Part shown: piece by piece, positions 1 to 9,415 of the stretch
Position numbering within the stretch: the first letter of the stretch is position 1
Layout of the letters: each line of letters opens with the position of its first letter
Assembly: GCF_010548275.1 (NCBI RefSeq)
Contig: NZ_JAAGLT010000025.1
Coordinates: 86,599-150,598 of the forward strand
Reading direction: 5' to 3'
DNA from: Streptomyces sp. SID12488
Lineage (GTDB): Bacteria > Actinomycetota > Actinomycetes > Streptomycetales > Streptomycetaceae
Length of the DNA stretch: 64,000 nucleotides
Position numbers and translations under genes: made by a program
The notes under the pieces: model-generated
Seen by the model: the letters and a program-made list of their open reading frames with translations, nothing else
Told to the model about the DNA's origin: nothing
Database searches by the model: none

Positions 1-547
1 AATCGGTTGCGGCATCGTCGTCGGCGGTGAGGTCCACCGCGGGGTGACGGGCAGCGCCGGCGACATCGGGCACATCCAGGCGGTGCCCGACGGGCGCCCC
101 TGTGCCTGCGGCAACCGAGGTTGCCTGGAAGCCCACTTCAGCGGCGCCGCACTCGCCCGCGACGCCAAAGAGGCCGTCCAGCAAGGACGTTCGGCGGAAC
201 TCGCGGCCCGATGGGAGGCGAGCGGCGCCCTGAGCGCCGTCGACGTCGCCGCCGCCGCTGCCGCCGGGGACGCCACCTCGCTCGACCTGATCCGCGAGGG
301 CGGCAACCGCACCGGCCAGGTGATCGCCGGTCTCGTCAGCTTCTTCAACCCCGGCCTGGTGGTGATCGGCGGCGGGGTGACCGGCCTCGGCCACACCCTG
401 CTCGCCGCGATCAGAACCCAGGTCTACCGCCAGTCGCTGCCACTGGCGACCGGCAACCTGCCCATCGTGCTGGGGGAGTTGGGCCCCACCGCCGGAGTCA
501 TCGGCGCGTCCCGCCTCATCAGCGACCATCTGTTCTCACCCGCGTAG
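1..547 (+). CDS. ROK family protein (repressor or sugar kinase), 5' truncated by window
   Basis: The reading frame is open from base 2 and ends at the TAG at 545-547; the start lies before the window. The ROK signature is visible: GDIGHI followed by the zinc-binding CxCGxxGCxE motif (CACGNRGCLE, bases 101-130), then the C-terminal ATPase-fold segment ending in a GVIGA stretch. ROK proteins bind sugars and are either kinases or, with an N-terminal winged helix, transcriptional repressors. The N-terminus is not visible, so the two cannot be separated here. It lies 165 bp upstream of a sugar ABC operon on the same strand, which favours a local sugar-responsive repressor. Confidence 0.9.
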   Translation, partial: IGCGIVVGGEVHRGVTGSAGDIGHIQAVPDGRPCACGNRGCLEAHFSGAALARDAKEAVQQGRSAELAARWEASGALSAVDVAAAAAAGDATSLDLIREGGNRTGQVIAGLVSFFNPGLVVIGGGVTGLGHTLLAAIRTQVYRQSLPLATGNLPIVLGELGPTAGVIGASRLISDHLFSPA

Positions 548-548
548 A

Positions 549-593
549 CCGACTCCGTATCCCCGTTTCCCCGCGTCACCCGACTCCGTATCC
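549..593. repeat. Short direct repeat between ROK gene and ABC operon
   Basis: The 14-mer CCGACTCCGTATCC occurs at 549-562 and again at 580-593, with further CACCCGAC fragments after it. It lies in the only gap between the ROK gene and the transporter operon, where an operator or promoter is expected. It is a direct repeat with no obvious dyad, so a regulatory role is only a guess. Confidence 0.4.
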
Positions 594-712
594 GCGTCAC
601 CCGACGCACACCACCAGTACAGCGCCCTGCTCTGTCCTGCCCTGCGCAAAACGCCTGCCCGGCAAGCGATCCACCCTGCAACCGGCCCGCACGCCCGCCA
701 AGGGGAACCGTC

Positions 713-2290
713 ATGGCACCAGAACCACCGCTGCTCAGCATGTCCGGCATCACCAAGTCGTTCCCCGGCGTCCGGGCCCTCGACGGCGTCGACCTCGACG
801 TCCAGGCCGGCGAAGTGCACTGCCTGCTCGGCCAGAACGGGGCCGGAAAGTCCACACTCATCAAGGTCCTGGCCGGCGCCCACCAGCCCGACGACGGCAC
901 GATCAGCTGGCGCGGCGAGCAGGTCACCCTGCGCTCGCCCATCGCCGCAATGCGCCTCGGAATCGCCACCATCTACCAGGAACTCGACCTGGTGGAGGGC
1001 CTGTCGGTGGCCGAGAACGTCCACCTCGGCCATGAACCCACGGCCGCCGGATTCGTCGTACGGGGAAAGGCCGCCAAGGCGTCGACCGCCGCGCTGCTCA
1101 GGCGACTCGGCCATCCGGAGGTCGAACCAGGCCGCCTGGTGGGGGAGTTGTCGGCGGCGCAGCGGCAGATCGTGTCGATGGCGCGGGCGCTCTCCCACGA
1201 CGTACGGCTGATCGTCATGGACGAACCGTCCGCCGCGCTCGACCCGGAGGAGGTCGACAACCTTTTCAGGATCGTCGGCGACCTGACCGCCGACGGGGTC
1301 GCGGTCGTCTACATCTCGCACCGCCTGGAGGAGATCCGCCGCATCGGCGACCGCGTGACCGTACTCAAGGACGGCCGGGCGGTGGCCGGCGGTCTCCCCG
1401 CCAAGTCCACACCGACCCGCGAGGTCGTCGCCCTGATGACCGGCCGCAACGTCGAGTACGTTTTCCCGGAGCGCCCCGCGACACCGGGGGACACGGGCGT
1501 CGCACCGGTCCTCGAAGTCCAGGGGCTGGCCAGGGAAGGGGAGTTCGCGCCCGTCGACCTCACCGTGCGACCCGGTGAGATCGTCGGCCTTGCCGGACTG
1601 GTCGGGTCGGGGCGCTCGGAGATCCTGGAGACGATCTACGGCGCCCGCAAGCCGACAGCCGGTCAAGTCCTCGTCGACGGAAAGGTGTTGAAGCCGGGCA
1701 GCGTGCGGGCCGCAGTGCGCGCCGGGCTCGGACTCGCCCCCGAGGAGCGCAAGGCGCAGGCCCTGCTGATGCTGGAGTCCGTCACCCGCAACGTGTCGGT
1801 CTCCTCCATGTCCCGCTTCGCCCGGGGCGGTTGGATCGACCGGGGCGCCGAACTGGGCGCCGCCCGCACCGCCACCCGCGAGCTGTCGCTACGGCCCGAC
1901 AACCCCTCCGTGCCCGTACGCACCCTCTCCGGCGGCAACCAGCAGAAGGCGGTGCTCGCCCGCTGGCTGCTGCGCGGCTGCCGAGTCCTGCTGCTCGACG
2001 AACCGACCCGGGGCGTCGACGTCGGCGCCCGCGCCGAGCTGTACGCGGTGATCCGACGCCTTGCCGACGAGGGCCTCGCCGTCCTGCTGGTCTCCAGCGA
2101 AGTGCCCGAGGTGCTCGGCCTCGCCGACCGTGTCCTGGTCCTGCGCGAGGGCCGGGTCGTCCACACGGCACCCGCCCGCGAACTCGACGAACACCGCGTG
2201 CTCGACCTCGTGATGGAAGGAGCCCCTGTGGCCAGCGCATCCTCTGCGGCCGGCAGCCCTGCGGCCGGTGAAAGGGGCCCCGCATCATGA
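713..2290 (+). CDS. Sugar ABC transporter ATP-binding protein (RbsA/XylG/MglA type)
   Basis: A 525-aa duplicated ATPase of the ribose/galactose/xylose importer type (CUT2). The first cassette has Walker A GQNGAGKST at residues 40-48, a signature-like LSAAQRQ at 146-152 and a Walker B VIMDEPSA. The second has the usual degenerate P-loop GLVGSGRSE and a good LSGGNQQ signature at 405-411. It energises the adjacent permease for uptake of a monosaccharide-like ligand. The ATG at 713 is preceded by AAGGGGAA. Its 3' end overlaps the permease gene by ATGA, implying translational coupling. The substrate cannot be read from the sequence. Confidence 0.95.
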   Translation: MAPEPPLLSMSGITKSFPGVRALDGVDLDVQAGEVHCLLGQNGAGKSTLIKVLAGAHQPDDGTISWRGEQVTLRSPIAAMRLGIATIYQELDLVEGLSVAENVHLGHEPTAAGFVVRGKAAKASTAALLRRLGHPEVEPGRLVGELSAAQRQIVSMARALSHDVRLIVMDEPSAALDPEEVDNLFRIVGDLTADGVAVVYISHRLEEIRRIGDRVTVLKDGRAVAGGLPAKSTPTREVVALMTGRNVEYVFPERPATPGDTGVAPVLEVQGLAREGEFAPVDLTVRPGEIVGLAGLVGSGRSEILETIYGARKPTAGQVLVDGKVLKPGSVRAAVRAGLGLAPEERKAQALLMLESVTRNVSVSSMSRFARGGWIDRGAELGAARTATRELSLRPDNPSVPVRTLSGGNQQKAVLARWLLRGCRVLLLDEPTRGVDVGARAELYAVIRRLADEGLAVLLVSSEVPEVLGLADRVLVLREGRVVHTAPARELDEHRVLDLVMEGAPVASASSAAGSPAAGERGPAS

Positions 2291-3306
2291 CGCAGCCCGT
2301 GTCCCCGCCGCGCACCAGCACCGACAAGGTCCCGTCGACCGGTCAACTCCCGGCCTGGCGAGGCGTGGTGGCCCGCGCCGACATCCGCACCCTCTCCCTC
2401 CTCGGTGTCCTTGCCGCACTGATCGTCGTCGGCGGGATCACCAAGCCCGACGAGTTCCTCGACACCCGCAACCTCCAACTGGTCCTCACCCAGGGCTCGG
2501 TGATCGGTGTCGTCACCGTCGGGATGACCTTCGTCATCATGTCGGGCGGCATCGACCTGTCGGTCGGCGCGATCGTGGCCCTCTCCTCGGTGTGGGCGAC
2601 CACCGTCGCCACCCAGGAGTACGGCTTCGCGGGCATCCTCTTCACCGCGGTGCTCGTCGGAGTGGGCTGCGGACTGGTCAACGGACTGCTCATCGCGTAC
2701 GGCGGGATGGTGCCGTTCATCGCCACGCTCGCCATGCTGGCCTCGGCGCGCGGACTCGCCCTCCAGATCACGGACGGTTCGACGCAGATCGTCTCGATCG
2801 ACAGCGTCCTCGACCTGGGCGAGCGCGACGCGTACATCCTCGGTGTCCCGCCACTGGTGCTGGTCTTCGCGGTAGTGACGATCATCGGCTGGCTGATTCT
2901 GAACCGCACCACCTTCGGCCGCCGCACGGTCGCCGTGGGCGGCAACGCGGAGGCGGCCCGCCTGGCAGGCATCGACGTACGCCGCCAGCGCCTCTATCTC
3001 TACCTCCTGTCCGGACTGTGCTGCGGGATCGCCGCTTTCCTGCTGATCATCCTGTCCGGTTCGGGCCAGAACACCAACGGCAACCTGTACGAGCTGGACG
3101 CCATCGCCGCCGCGATCATCGGCGGCACCCTGCTCAGCGGGGGTCGCGGCACCATCGTCGGCTCCGTGCTGGGCGTCCTGATCTTCACCACGATCACCAA
3201 CATCTTCGCCCTGAACAACCTGCAGAGCGATGTGCAGCAGATCGCCAAGGGCGCGATCATCGTCGCCGCCGTGCTCGTCCAGCGCCGTACCGCCGGCACG
3301 ACCTGA
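2287..3306 (+). CDS. Sugar ABC transporter permease (RbsC type)
   Basis: A 339-aa BPD_transp_2 family inner-membrane permease with 8-10 hydrophobic segments. It carries the typical GGIDLSVGAI motif near the first third and a GGxxxxGGRGTxxG-type segment near the C-terminus (GGTLLSGGRGTIVGS). It starts at ATG 2287 inside the ATPase stop (ATGA overlap). As usual for CUT2 systems it probably acts as a homodimer with the fused ATPase and the binding protein encoded just downstream. The first 35 residues are a polar cytoplasmic extension. Confidence 0.95.
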   Translation: MTQPVSPPRTSTDKVPSTGQLPAWRGVVARADIRTLSLLGVLAALIVVGGITKPDEFLDTRNLQLVLTQGSVIGVVTVGMTFVIMSGGIDLSVGAIVALSSVWATTVATQEYGFAGILFTAVLVGVGCGLVNGLLIAYGGMVPFIATLAMLASARGLALQITDGSTQIVSIDSVLDLGERDAYILGVPPLVLVFAVVTIIGWLILNRTTFGRRTVAVGGNAEAARLAGIDVRRQRLYLYLLSGLCCGIAAFLLIILSGSGQNTNGNLYELDAIAAAIIGGTLLSGGRGTIVGSVLGVLIFTTITNIFALNNLQSDVQQIAKGAIIVAAVLVQRRTAGTT

Positions 3307-3323
3307 GGGAAGGGTTCACCGCC

Positions 3324-4373
3324 ATGCCAGAACCGACGCCTTTCACAAGCCGCAGAGGACTGCTCTTCGGGACCGCCGCCGTCGGGGCGGGAGTCCTGCT
3401 CGCCGGTTGCACCAGCAACGAGCCCGACGACGAGCCCGCCGCGAACGACGACCAGCCGGCCGCCGCCGACACCCCCGGCAAGGCCGTCACCATCGGCTTC
3501 GCCGGACCGCAGGCCGACCACGGCTGGCTCAACGCGATCAACGACAACGCCAAGAACCGGGCGAAGAAGTACTCCGACGTGACACTGGAGATCACCGAGG
3601 GCTCGAACGACACCGCGGCCCAGATCGGCCAGATCGAGACGCTGATCAACAAGAAGGTCGACGTGCTGGTGATCCTGCCCGCCGACGGCAAGGCGCTCAC
3701 CCAGGTCGGCCTGAAGGCGATGCGCGCCGGCATCCCCGTCGTCAACTTGGACCGGATCTTCAACACCCCGCAGGCGTACCGCTGTTGGATAGGCGGGGAC
3801 AACTACGGCATGGGCCTCAACGCCGGTCACTACATCGGCGAGCAGCTCAAGGACGTGGACGACGCCAAGGTCATCGAACTCGCCGGCCTCGACAACCTGG
3901 AACTGACCAAGCAGCGCACCCAGGGCTTCGACGACGCCCTGAAGAACTACCCGAACATCAAGAAGGTCGCCCGCCAGGCCGCCGAGTTCACGGTCGAGTC
4001 GGGCCAGGCCAAGATGGCCCAACTCCTGCAGGCCCAGGCCAAGTTCGACGCCCTGTGGAACCACGACGACGACCAGGGCGTGGGCGCACTGCGGGCGATC
4101 GAACAGGCCGGCCGCGACGACTTCCTGATGGTCGGTGGCGCGGGCGCCCTCTCCGCCTTCCAGGCGATCAAGCAGGGCAACAGTGTCCTGAAGGCGACGG
4201 TGCTCTATCCGCCCACGATGGCCGCGTCGGCGATCGACCTGGCCCGCGCGCTGGGCCAGGGCAAGGGAGTCGGCGGCCTCTCCGAGTTCGAGATCCCGTC
4301 GTCCCTGACCCTGTACTCGGCGGTCGTCGACAAGGACAACGTCGACCAGTACATGCCCACGGGCTTCAAGTAG
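3324..4373 (+). CDS. Sugar ABC transporter substrate-binding lipoprotein
   Basis: A 349-aa periplasmic-binding-protein type 1 (RbsB-like) protein. The N-terminus has twin arginines (SRRGLLFG) followed by a lipobox LAGC with the acylated Cys at residue 29, so it is probably a Tat-exported lipoprotein anchored outside the membrane. An Asp/Glu-rich linker follows, then the two-lobe ligand-binding domain (PQADHGWLNAI to the C-terminus). ATG 3324 is 17 bp after the permease stop, with a GAGGGAAGGG ribosome site. It completes the three-gene importer. The ligand is unknown; the neighbouring oxidoreductase and isomerase suggest a modified sugar or inositol-like compound. Confidence 0.95.
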   Translation: MPEPTPFTSRRGLLFGTAAVGAGVLLAGCTSNEPDDEPAANDDQPAAADTPGKAVTIGFAGPQADHGWLNAINDNAKNRAKKYSDVTLEITEGSNDTAAQIGQIETLINKKVDVLVILPADGKALTQVGLKAMRAGIPVVNLDRIFNTPQAYRCWIGGDNYGMGLNAGHYIGEQLKDVDDAKVIELAGLDNLELTKQRTQGFDDALKNYPNIKKVARQAAEFTVESGQAKMAQLLQAQAKFDALWNHDDDQGVGALRAIEQAGRDDFLMVGGAGALSAFQAIKQGNSVLKATVLYPPTMAASAIDLARALGQGKGVGGLSEFEIPSSLTLYSAVVDKDNVDQYMPTGFK

Positions 4374-4423
4374 GACGACCGGCGGGGGCTTTAGGGGGCG
4401 AGGTTTTCACGCGTGCGGTTCTG

Positions 4424-4463
4424 CCGCGCCCTTAAGGGGCGCGGGGAACTGCGCGACCAGCCA
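4424..4463. repeat. Dispersed Streptomyces-type intergenic repeat with hairpin
   Basis: The element has the near-perfect hairpin CCGCGCCCTTAAGGGGCGCG (4424-4443, plus G4444) followed by GGGAACTGCGCGACCAGCC. The same arrangement recurs at 39667-39706 inside a coding region. Here it lies between the binding-protein gene and the oxidoreductase gene and may act as a terminator or processing site. Elements of this kind are common between Streptomyces genes; its function is not established. Confidence 0.7.
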
Positions 4464-4520
4464 CGACGAACCCGCGCCGACCCGCTGACCTCACCCCCCC
4501 ACCACGAGGAGGACCTCCGA

Positions 4521-5786
4521 ATGGCACAGCCGCAGGCAGACGCCGCCGAGGACGGAAAGCCGGTCCTGGGCGTCGGCATGGTCGGATACGCGTTCATGGG
4601 CGCAGCCCACTCCCAGGGCTGGCGCACCGTTGGCCATGTCTTCGACCTGCCCCGGCGCCCGGCGCTCGCCGCGATCTGTGGCCGGGACGCCGGTGCCGTC
4701 CGAGCGGCAGCGGACCGGCACGGCTGGGCGGCGGCCGAGACCGACTGGCGTGCCCTGATCGAACGGGACGACGTCGACCTTGTCGACATCTGCACCCCCG
4801 GCGACAGCCACGCCGAGATCGCGCTCGCCGCCCTCGCCGCAGGCAAACACGTACTGTGCGAGAAACCCCTCGCGAACACCGTCGAGGAAGCCGTTGCGAT
4901 GACCGTGGCAGCCGAAGAAGCCGAGCAACGCGGCCAGTTGGCCATGGTCGGCTTCAACTACCGTCGTCTGCCCGCCACCGCGCTCGCCCGTTCCATGGTC
5001 GCCGAGGGCAGGCTCGGCAGCCTGCGGCACGTACGGGTGACGTACCTTCAGGACTGGCTGGTGGACCCGGAGTTCCCGCTGACCTGGCGGCTGCGCAAGG
5101 AGACGGCCGGGTCGGGCGCGCTCGGCGACCTGGGTGCCCACATCGTCGACCTCGCCCAGTACCTCGTGGGCGAACTCCTCGCCGGGGTCTCCGCCCTCAC
5201 CGAAACCTTCGTACGCGAACGTCCGTTGCCCGGTGGCCCGACCAGTGGCCTGACTGCCACCGCGACCGCCGGCGCCGGACAGGTCACCGTGGACGACGCC
5301 GCCGTCTTCACCGGCCGCTTTGCCTCGGGCGCCCTCGCCTCGTTCGAGGCAACCCGGTACGCGACCGGCCGCAAGAACGCCCTGCGTATCGAACTCAACG
5401 GCGAACGCGGTTCGTTGGCCTTCGACCTGGAACGCCTCAACGAGCTCGCCTACCACGACGGCACCGAACCCGGCACCCACGCGGGCTTCCGCCGCATCCT
5501 TGTCACCGAGCCCGACCATCCCTACCTGGACGCATGGTGGCCGCCGGGTCACGGCCTCGGCTACGAGCACTCCTTCGTCCACCAGGCCCGCGATCTGGTC
5601 CTCGCGATAGCCGAGGGCAGCCGGCCCCGGCCGTCCTTCGCGGAGGGTCTCCAGGTACAACGCGTCCTGGCGGCGGTGGAGGAGAGCGCGGAGAAGAACT
5701 CCGTCTACACGCCCATAGCGGGCTCACCCACATCGGTCTCGCCCGTATTGACTTCATCCCTGTCGACTTCACCCCTGTCGGACTGA
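4521..5786 (+). CDS. Gfo/Idh/MocA family oxidoreductase
   Basis: A 421-aa NAD(P)-dependent sugar or inositol dehydrogenase family protein. The N-terminal Rossmann motif is GVGMVGYAFMG (17-27) and the conserved EKP, whose Lys is catalytic in the family, is at 114-116 (CEKPLA). The C-terminal substrate domain includes the GSGALGDLGAH segment with the usual Asp/His pair. The start at ATG 4521 was chosen for its strong GAGGAGG ribosome site. The last 20 or so residues are a Ser/Thr/Pro tail built from degenerate CTGTCGACTTCA-like repeats. It probably oxidises or interconverts the sugar imported by the upstream transporter. Confidence 0.93.
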   Translation: MAQPQADAAEDGKPVLGVGMVGYAFMGAAHSQGWRTVGHVFDLPRRPALAAICGRDAGAVRAAADRHGWAAAETDWRALIERDDVDLVDICTPGDSHAEIALAALAAGKHVLCEKPLANTVEEAVAMTVAAEEAEQRGQLAMVGFNYRRLPATALARSMVAEGRLGSLRHVRVTYLQDWLVDPEFPLTWRLRKETAGSGALGDLGAHIVDLAQYLVGELLAGVSALTETFVRERPLPGGPTSGLTATATAGAGQVTVDDAAVFTGRFASGALASFEATRYATGRKNALRIELNGERGSLAFDLERLNELAYHDGTEPGTHAGFRRILVTEPDHPYLDAWWPPGHGLGYEHSFVHQARDLVLAIAEGSRPRPSFAEGLQVQRVLAAVEESAEKNSVYTPIAGSPTSVSPVLTSSLSTSPLSD

Positions 5787-5801
5787 GGAGGCTCGACGAG
5801 A

Positions 5802-6806
5802 ATGCCGCGCGACTTCACACTCTTCACCGGCCAGTGGGCCGACCTGCCTCTCGAAGAGGTCTGCCGCCTCGCCCGTGACTTCGGCTACGACGGACTCGAA
5901 CTCGCCTGCTGGGGCGACCACTTCGAGGTCGACAAGGCCCTCGCGGATCCTTCCTATCTGGCGGGCCGCCACCAACTCCTCGACAAGTACGGCCTCAAGT
6001 GCTGGGCGATCTCCAACCACCTGGTCGGCCAGGCCGTGTGCGACGCCATCATCGACGAACGGCACCAGGCGATCCTGCCCGCCCGTATCTGGGGCGACGG
6101 CGACGCGGAGGGTGTGCGGCAACGGGCGGCGGCCGAGATCGCCGACACGGCGCGGGCAGCCGCCGCCTTCGGCGTCGACACCGTCATCGGCTTCACGGGC
6201 TCCGCGATCTGGCACCTGGTCGCGATGTTCCCGCCCGCCCCCGAGTCGATGATCGACCGTGGCTACCAGGACTTCGCCGACCGCTGGAACCCGATCCTCG
6301 ACGTCTTCGACGCCCAGGGTGTGCGGTTCGCACACGAGGTCCACCCGAGCGAGATCGCCTACGACTACTGGACAACCCAGCGCGCACTGGAGGCAGTTGA
6401 CCACCGAACCGCCTTCGGCCTGAACTTCGACCCCTCGCACTTCGTGTGGCAGGACCTCGACCCGGTCGGCTTCCTGTGGGACTTCCGCGACCGGATCTAC
6501 CACGTCGACTGCAAGGAGGCCCGCAAACGGCTCGACGGCCGCAACGGCCGCCTCGGCTCGCATCTGCCCTGGGGCGACCCGCGGCGCGGCTGGGACTTCG
6601 TGTCGGCCGGCCATGGCGACGTCCCCTGGGAGGACGTCTTCCGCATGCTGCGCTCCATCGACTACCGGGGGCCCATCTCCGTGGAGTGGGAGGACGCCGG
6701 CATGGACCGGCTCCAGGGCGCCCCCGAGGCACTGACCCGCCTCAAGGTGTACGACTTCGACCCGCCGTCGGCCTCGTTCGACGCGGCGTTCGGCAGCAAC
6801 GACTGA
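5802..6806 (+). CDS. Sugar phosphate isomerase/epimerase family TIM barrel
   Basis: A 334-aa xylose-isomerase-like TIM-barrel protein. Conserved segments include FGYDGLELACWGDHFEVDKAL near the N-terminus, FAHEVHPSEIAYDYWTT (a metal-ligand Glu strand), LNFDPSHFVWQ and YHVDCKEA, and ISVEWEDAGMD near the C-terminus. ATG 5802 has AGGAGG upstream and is 15 bp after the oxidoreductase stop. Paired Gfo/Idh/MocA and isomerase genes are typical of inositol and rare-sugar catabolism, and 3-keto-sugar pathways are another possibility. The exact reaction cannot be assigned. Confidence 0.92.
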   Translation: MPRDFTLFTGQWADLPLEEVCRLARDFGYDGLELACWGDHFEVDKALADPSYLAGRHQLLDKYGLKCWAISNHLVGQAVCDAIIDERHQAILPARIWGDGDAEGVRQRAAAEIADTARAAAAFGVDTVIGFTGSAIWHLVAMFPPAPESMIDRGYQDFADRWNPILDVFDAQGVRFAHEVHPSEIAYDYWTTQRALEAVDHRTAFGLNFDPSHFVWQDLDPVGFLWDFRDRIYHVDCKEARKRLDGRNGRLGSHLPWGDPRRGWDFVSAGHGDVPWEDVFRMLRSIDYRGPISVEWEDAGMDRLQGAPEALTRLKVYDFDPPSASFDAAFGSND

Positions 6807-6889
6807 GTCGTTCCTGACTGTTCCGGGGTGACGGCGCACCCCGGCGTATCGCACCCGCATGTACCACGAGCTCCATTCTGGAGGCATTC

Positions 6890-9403
6890 GTGCACGCGAA
6901 AGACGGCCCCACCCGCACCGGAAGAATCGCGAGTCGCAGACGACACCCCCAAGTCCGCAGAGTGCTCGCCCTGTTCACGGGCGCGCTGCTCGCGGGAGCG
7001 TCACTGACCCTGGTCGCACCCCAGGCCGGCGCAGCCGTCGCCGACCCGGCAACAGCGCCCGCCCCAGCTGCTGCCGAGGACTTCCAGCAGGTCACGCTGG
7101 CGAAGGGCGAACCGGAGGTCGGTGAGCCCATGTCGCTCGCCGTCCTCCCCGACCGCTCGGTCCTGCACACCTCGCGCGACGGCGAACTCCGCATCACCGA
7201 CGCCGCCGGAAACACCCGGCTGGCAGGCAAGCTCGACGTCTACTCCCATGACGAAGAAGGCCTCCAAGGCATCGGCGTGGACCCGCAGTTCAGCTCCAAC
7301 CGCTTCATCTACCTCTACTACGCACCCCCGTTGAACACCCCGGCGGGCGACGCCCCCGAGACGGGCACCGCAGCCGACTTCGCGCCCTTCGACGGCGTCA
7401 ACCGGCTCTCCCGATTCGTCCTCAACGCCGACGGCACCCTGAACAAGGCCAGCGAGACGAAGGTCCTCGACGTCCCGGCCTCACGCGGCCTGTGCTGCCA
7501 TGTCGGCGGCGACATCGACTTCGACGCGGCGGGCAACCTGTACCTGTCGACGGGCGACGACACCAACCCCTTCCAGTCCGACGGCTTCACGCCCATCGAC
7601 GAGCGCGCGAACCGCAACCCGGCCTTCGACGCACAGCGTTCGGCCGGCAACACCAACGACCTGCGCGGCAAGATCCTGCGTGTCAAGGTCGACGCCGACG
7701 GCACGTACACCGTCCCGGCCGGCAACCTGTTCGCGCCCGGCACGGACAGGACGCGCCCCGAGATCTACGCGATGGGCTTCCGAAACCCGTTCCGCTTCAG
7801 CGTCGACAAAGCGACCGGCATCCTCTACATCGGTGAGTACGGTCCCGACGCGGGTGCGGCTGATCCGGCCCGAGGCCCCGCAGGCCAGGTCGAGTTCGCC
7901 CGTGTCACCGGCCCCGGCAACTTCGGCTGGCCCTACTGCACCGGCGCCAACGACCCTTACGTGGACTACGACTTCGCGACCGGCACATCAGGTGCGGCCT
8001 TCGACTGCGCCGCCCCGAAGAACAACTCGCCCCACAACACCGGCCTGACCGACCTTCCCCCGGCGCAGGCCGCCTGGATCCCGTACAACGGCGCGTCCGT
8101 ACCGGAGTTCGGCGACGGCTCCGAGTCACCAATGGGCGGCCCGGTCTACCACTACGACGCCTCGCTCGACTCCCCGGTCAAGTTCCCGGAGGCCTACGAC
8201 GGCGACTTCTTCGCCGGCGAGTTCGGCCGCCGCTGGATCAAGCGGATCACCAGCGACGGCGACGGGACCGTCCAGTCCATCAACGACATTCCGTGGACCG
8301 GCACCCAGGTGATGGACATGGCCTTCGGGCCGGACGGCGCACTGTACGTCCTCGACTACGGCATCTCGTGGTTCGGCGGCGACGAGCACTCCGCCCTGTA
8401 CCGCATCGAGAACGCCACCGACGGCCACTCCCCGGTCGCGCAGGCCGCCGCCGACGTCACCTCCGGCCAGGCCCCGCTGAAGGTGAGGTTCTCCTCCGCC
8501 GGCACCACCGACCAGGACGGCGACGCCCTCACGTACAGCTGGGACTTCGGCGACGGCGGTACGTCGACCGCCGCGAACCCCTCCCACAAGTACAGGAAGA
8601 ACGGGACGTACACGGCGACGGTGACCGCCAAGGACACCACCGGCCGTACGGGTGGCGCGAGCGTCCAGGTCGTGGTCGGCAACACCGCACCCAAGGTGGT
8701 CCTGCAACTCCCGCAGGACGGGCAGCTGTTCGCGTTCGGTGACGCGATCCCGTTCAAGGTGAAGGTCACCGACCGGGAGGACGGCCGGTCCATCGACTGC
8801 ACCAAGGTCCAGGTCACCTTCATCCTCGGTCACGACAGCCACGGCCACCCGCAGACCTCGGCGAACGGCTGCTCCGGCACCATCCAGACCAGCGCCGACG
8901 GCGGCCACGACCCGGACGCCAACATCTTCGGGGTCTTCGACGCCCAGTACACCGACCTCGGTGGTGGCGGCCAGGCACCCCTGACCACCCACGACCAGAA
9001 CGTCGTCCAGCCCGACCACCGTCAGGCCGAGCACTTCAACAACTCATCAGGCGCAGTGGTGAGTTCACGGGAGTCGGCAAACGGCGGCAAGGCGGTCGGC
9101 GACATCGACAACGGCGACTGGATCGCCTTCACCCCGTACGTCCTGAGCAACGCCAAGTCGCTCACGGCACGCGTCGCCTCGGCCGGCCCGGGCGGCAGGC
9201 TGGAGATCCGCGCGGGTTCCCCGACCGGCAAGGTGCTGGGCCGCGCGACCGTACCGGCGACCGGCGGCTGGGACACCTACCAGGACGTCACCGCCGGGCT
9301 GTCCCACGCCCCGCAGGGCACGACCACGCTCTACCTGGTCTTCAAGGGAGCCGCGAGCGGCGACCTGTACGAGGTGGACGACTTCGCCTTCACCACGGGT
9401 TGA
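6890..9403 (+). CDS. Secreted PQQ-dependent sugar dehydrogenase with PKD and carbohydrate-binding domains
   Basis: An 837-aa exported protein. A basic N-region and hydrophobic core (residues about 20-48, ending QAGA-AVA) form a signal peptide. Residues about 65-500 are a GSDH/sorbosone-dehydrogenase-type beta propeller (DEEGLQGIGVDPQF, GDDTNPF, YAMGFRNPFRF). Residues about 515-600 are a PKD domain (YSWDFGDGGTS). The C-terminal 140 residues look like a CBM6-type module (QAEHFNN, GDWIAF, YEVDDFAF). The start is GTG 6890 with a GGAGG site. It probably oxidises sugars or polysaccharide ends outside the cell and is co-transcribed with the ThuA gene 12 bp downstream. Confidence 0.92.
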   Translation: MHAKDGPTRTGRIASRRRHPQVRRVLALFTGALLAGASLTLVAPQAGAAVADPATAPAPAAAEDFQQVTLAKGEPEVGEPMSLAVLPDRSVLHTSRDGELRITDAAGNTRLAGKLDVYSHDEEGLQGIGVDPQFSSNRFIYLYYAPPLNTPAGDAPETGTAADFAPFDGVNRLSRFVLNADGTLNKASETKVLDVPASRGLCCHVGGDIDFDAAGNLYLSTGDDTNPFQSDGFTPIDERANRNPAFDAQRSAGNTNDLRGKILRVKVDADGTYTVPAGNLFAPGTDRTRPEIYAMGFRNPFRFSVDKATGILYIGEYGPDAGAADPARGPAGQVEFARVTGPGNFGWPYCTGANDPYVDYDFATGTSGAAFDCAAPKNNSPHNTGLTDLPPAQAAWIPYNGASVPEFGDGSESPMGGPVYHYDASLDSPVKFPEAYDGDFFAGEFGRRWIKRITSDGDGTVQSINDIPWTGTQVMDMAFGPDGALYVLDYGISWFGGDEHSALYRIENATDGHSPVAQAAADVTSGQAPLKVRFSSAGTTDQDGDALTYSWDFGDGGTSTAANPSHKYRKNGTYTATVTAKDTTGRTGGASVQVVVGNTAPKVVLQLPQDGQLFAFGDAIPFKVKVTDREDGRSIDCTKVQVTFILGHDSHGHPQTSANGCSGTIQTSADGGHDPDANIFGVFDAQYTDLGGGGQAPLTTHDQNVVQPDHRQAEHFNNSSGAVVSSRESANGGKAVGDIDNGDWIAFTPYVLSNAKSLTARVASAGPGGRLEIRAGSPTGKVLGRATVPATGGWDTYQDVTAGLSHAPQGTTTLYLVFKGAASGDLYEVDDFAFTTG

Positions 9404-9415
9404 GGGGAGTGCGCC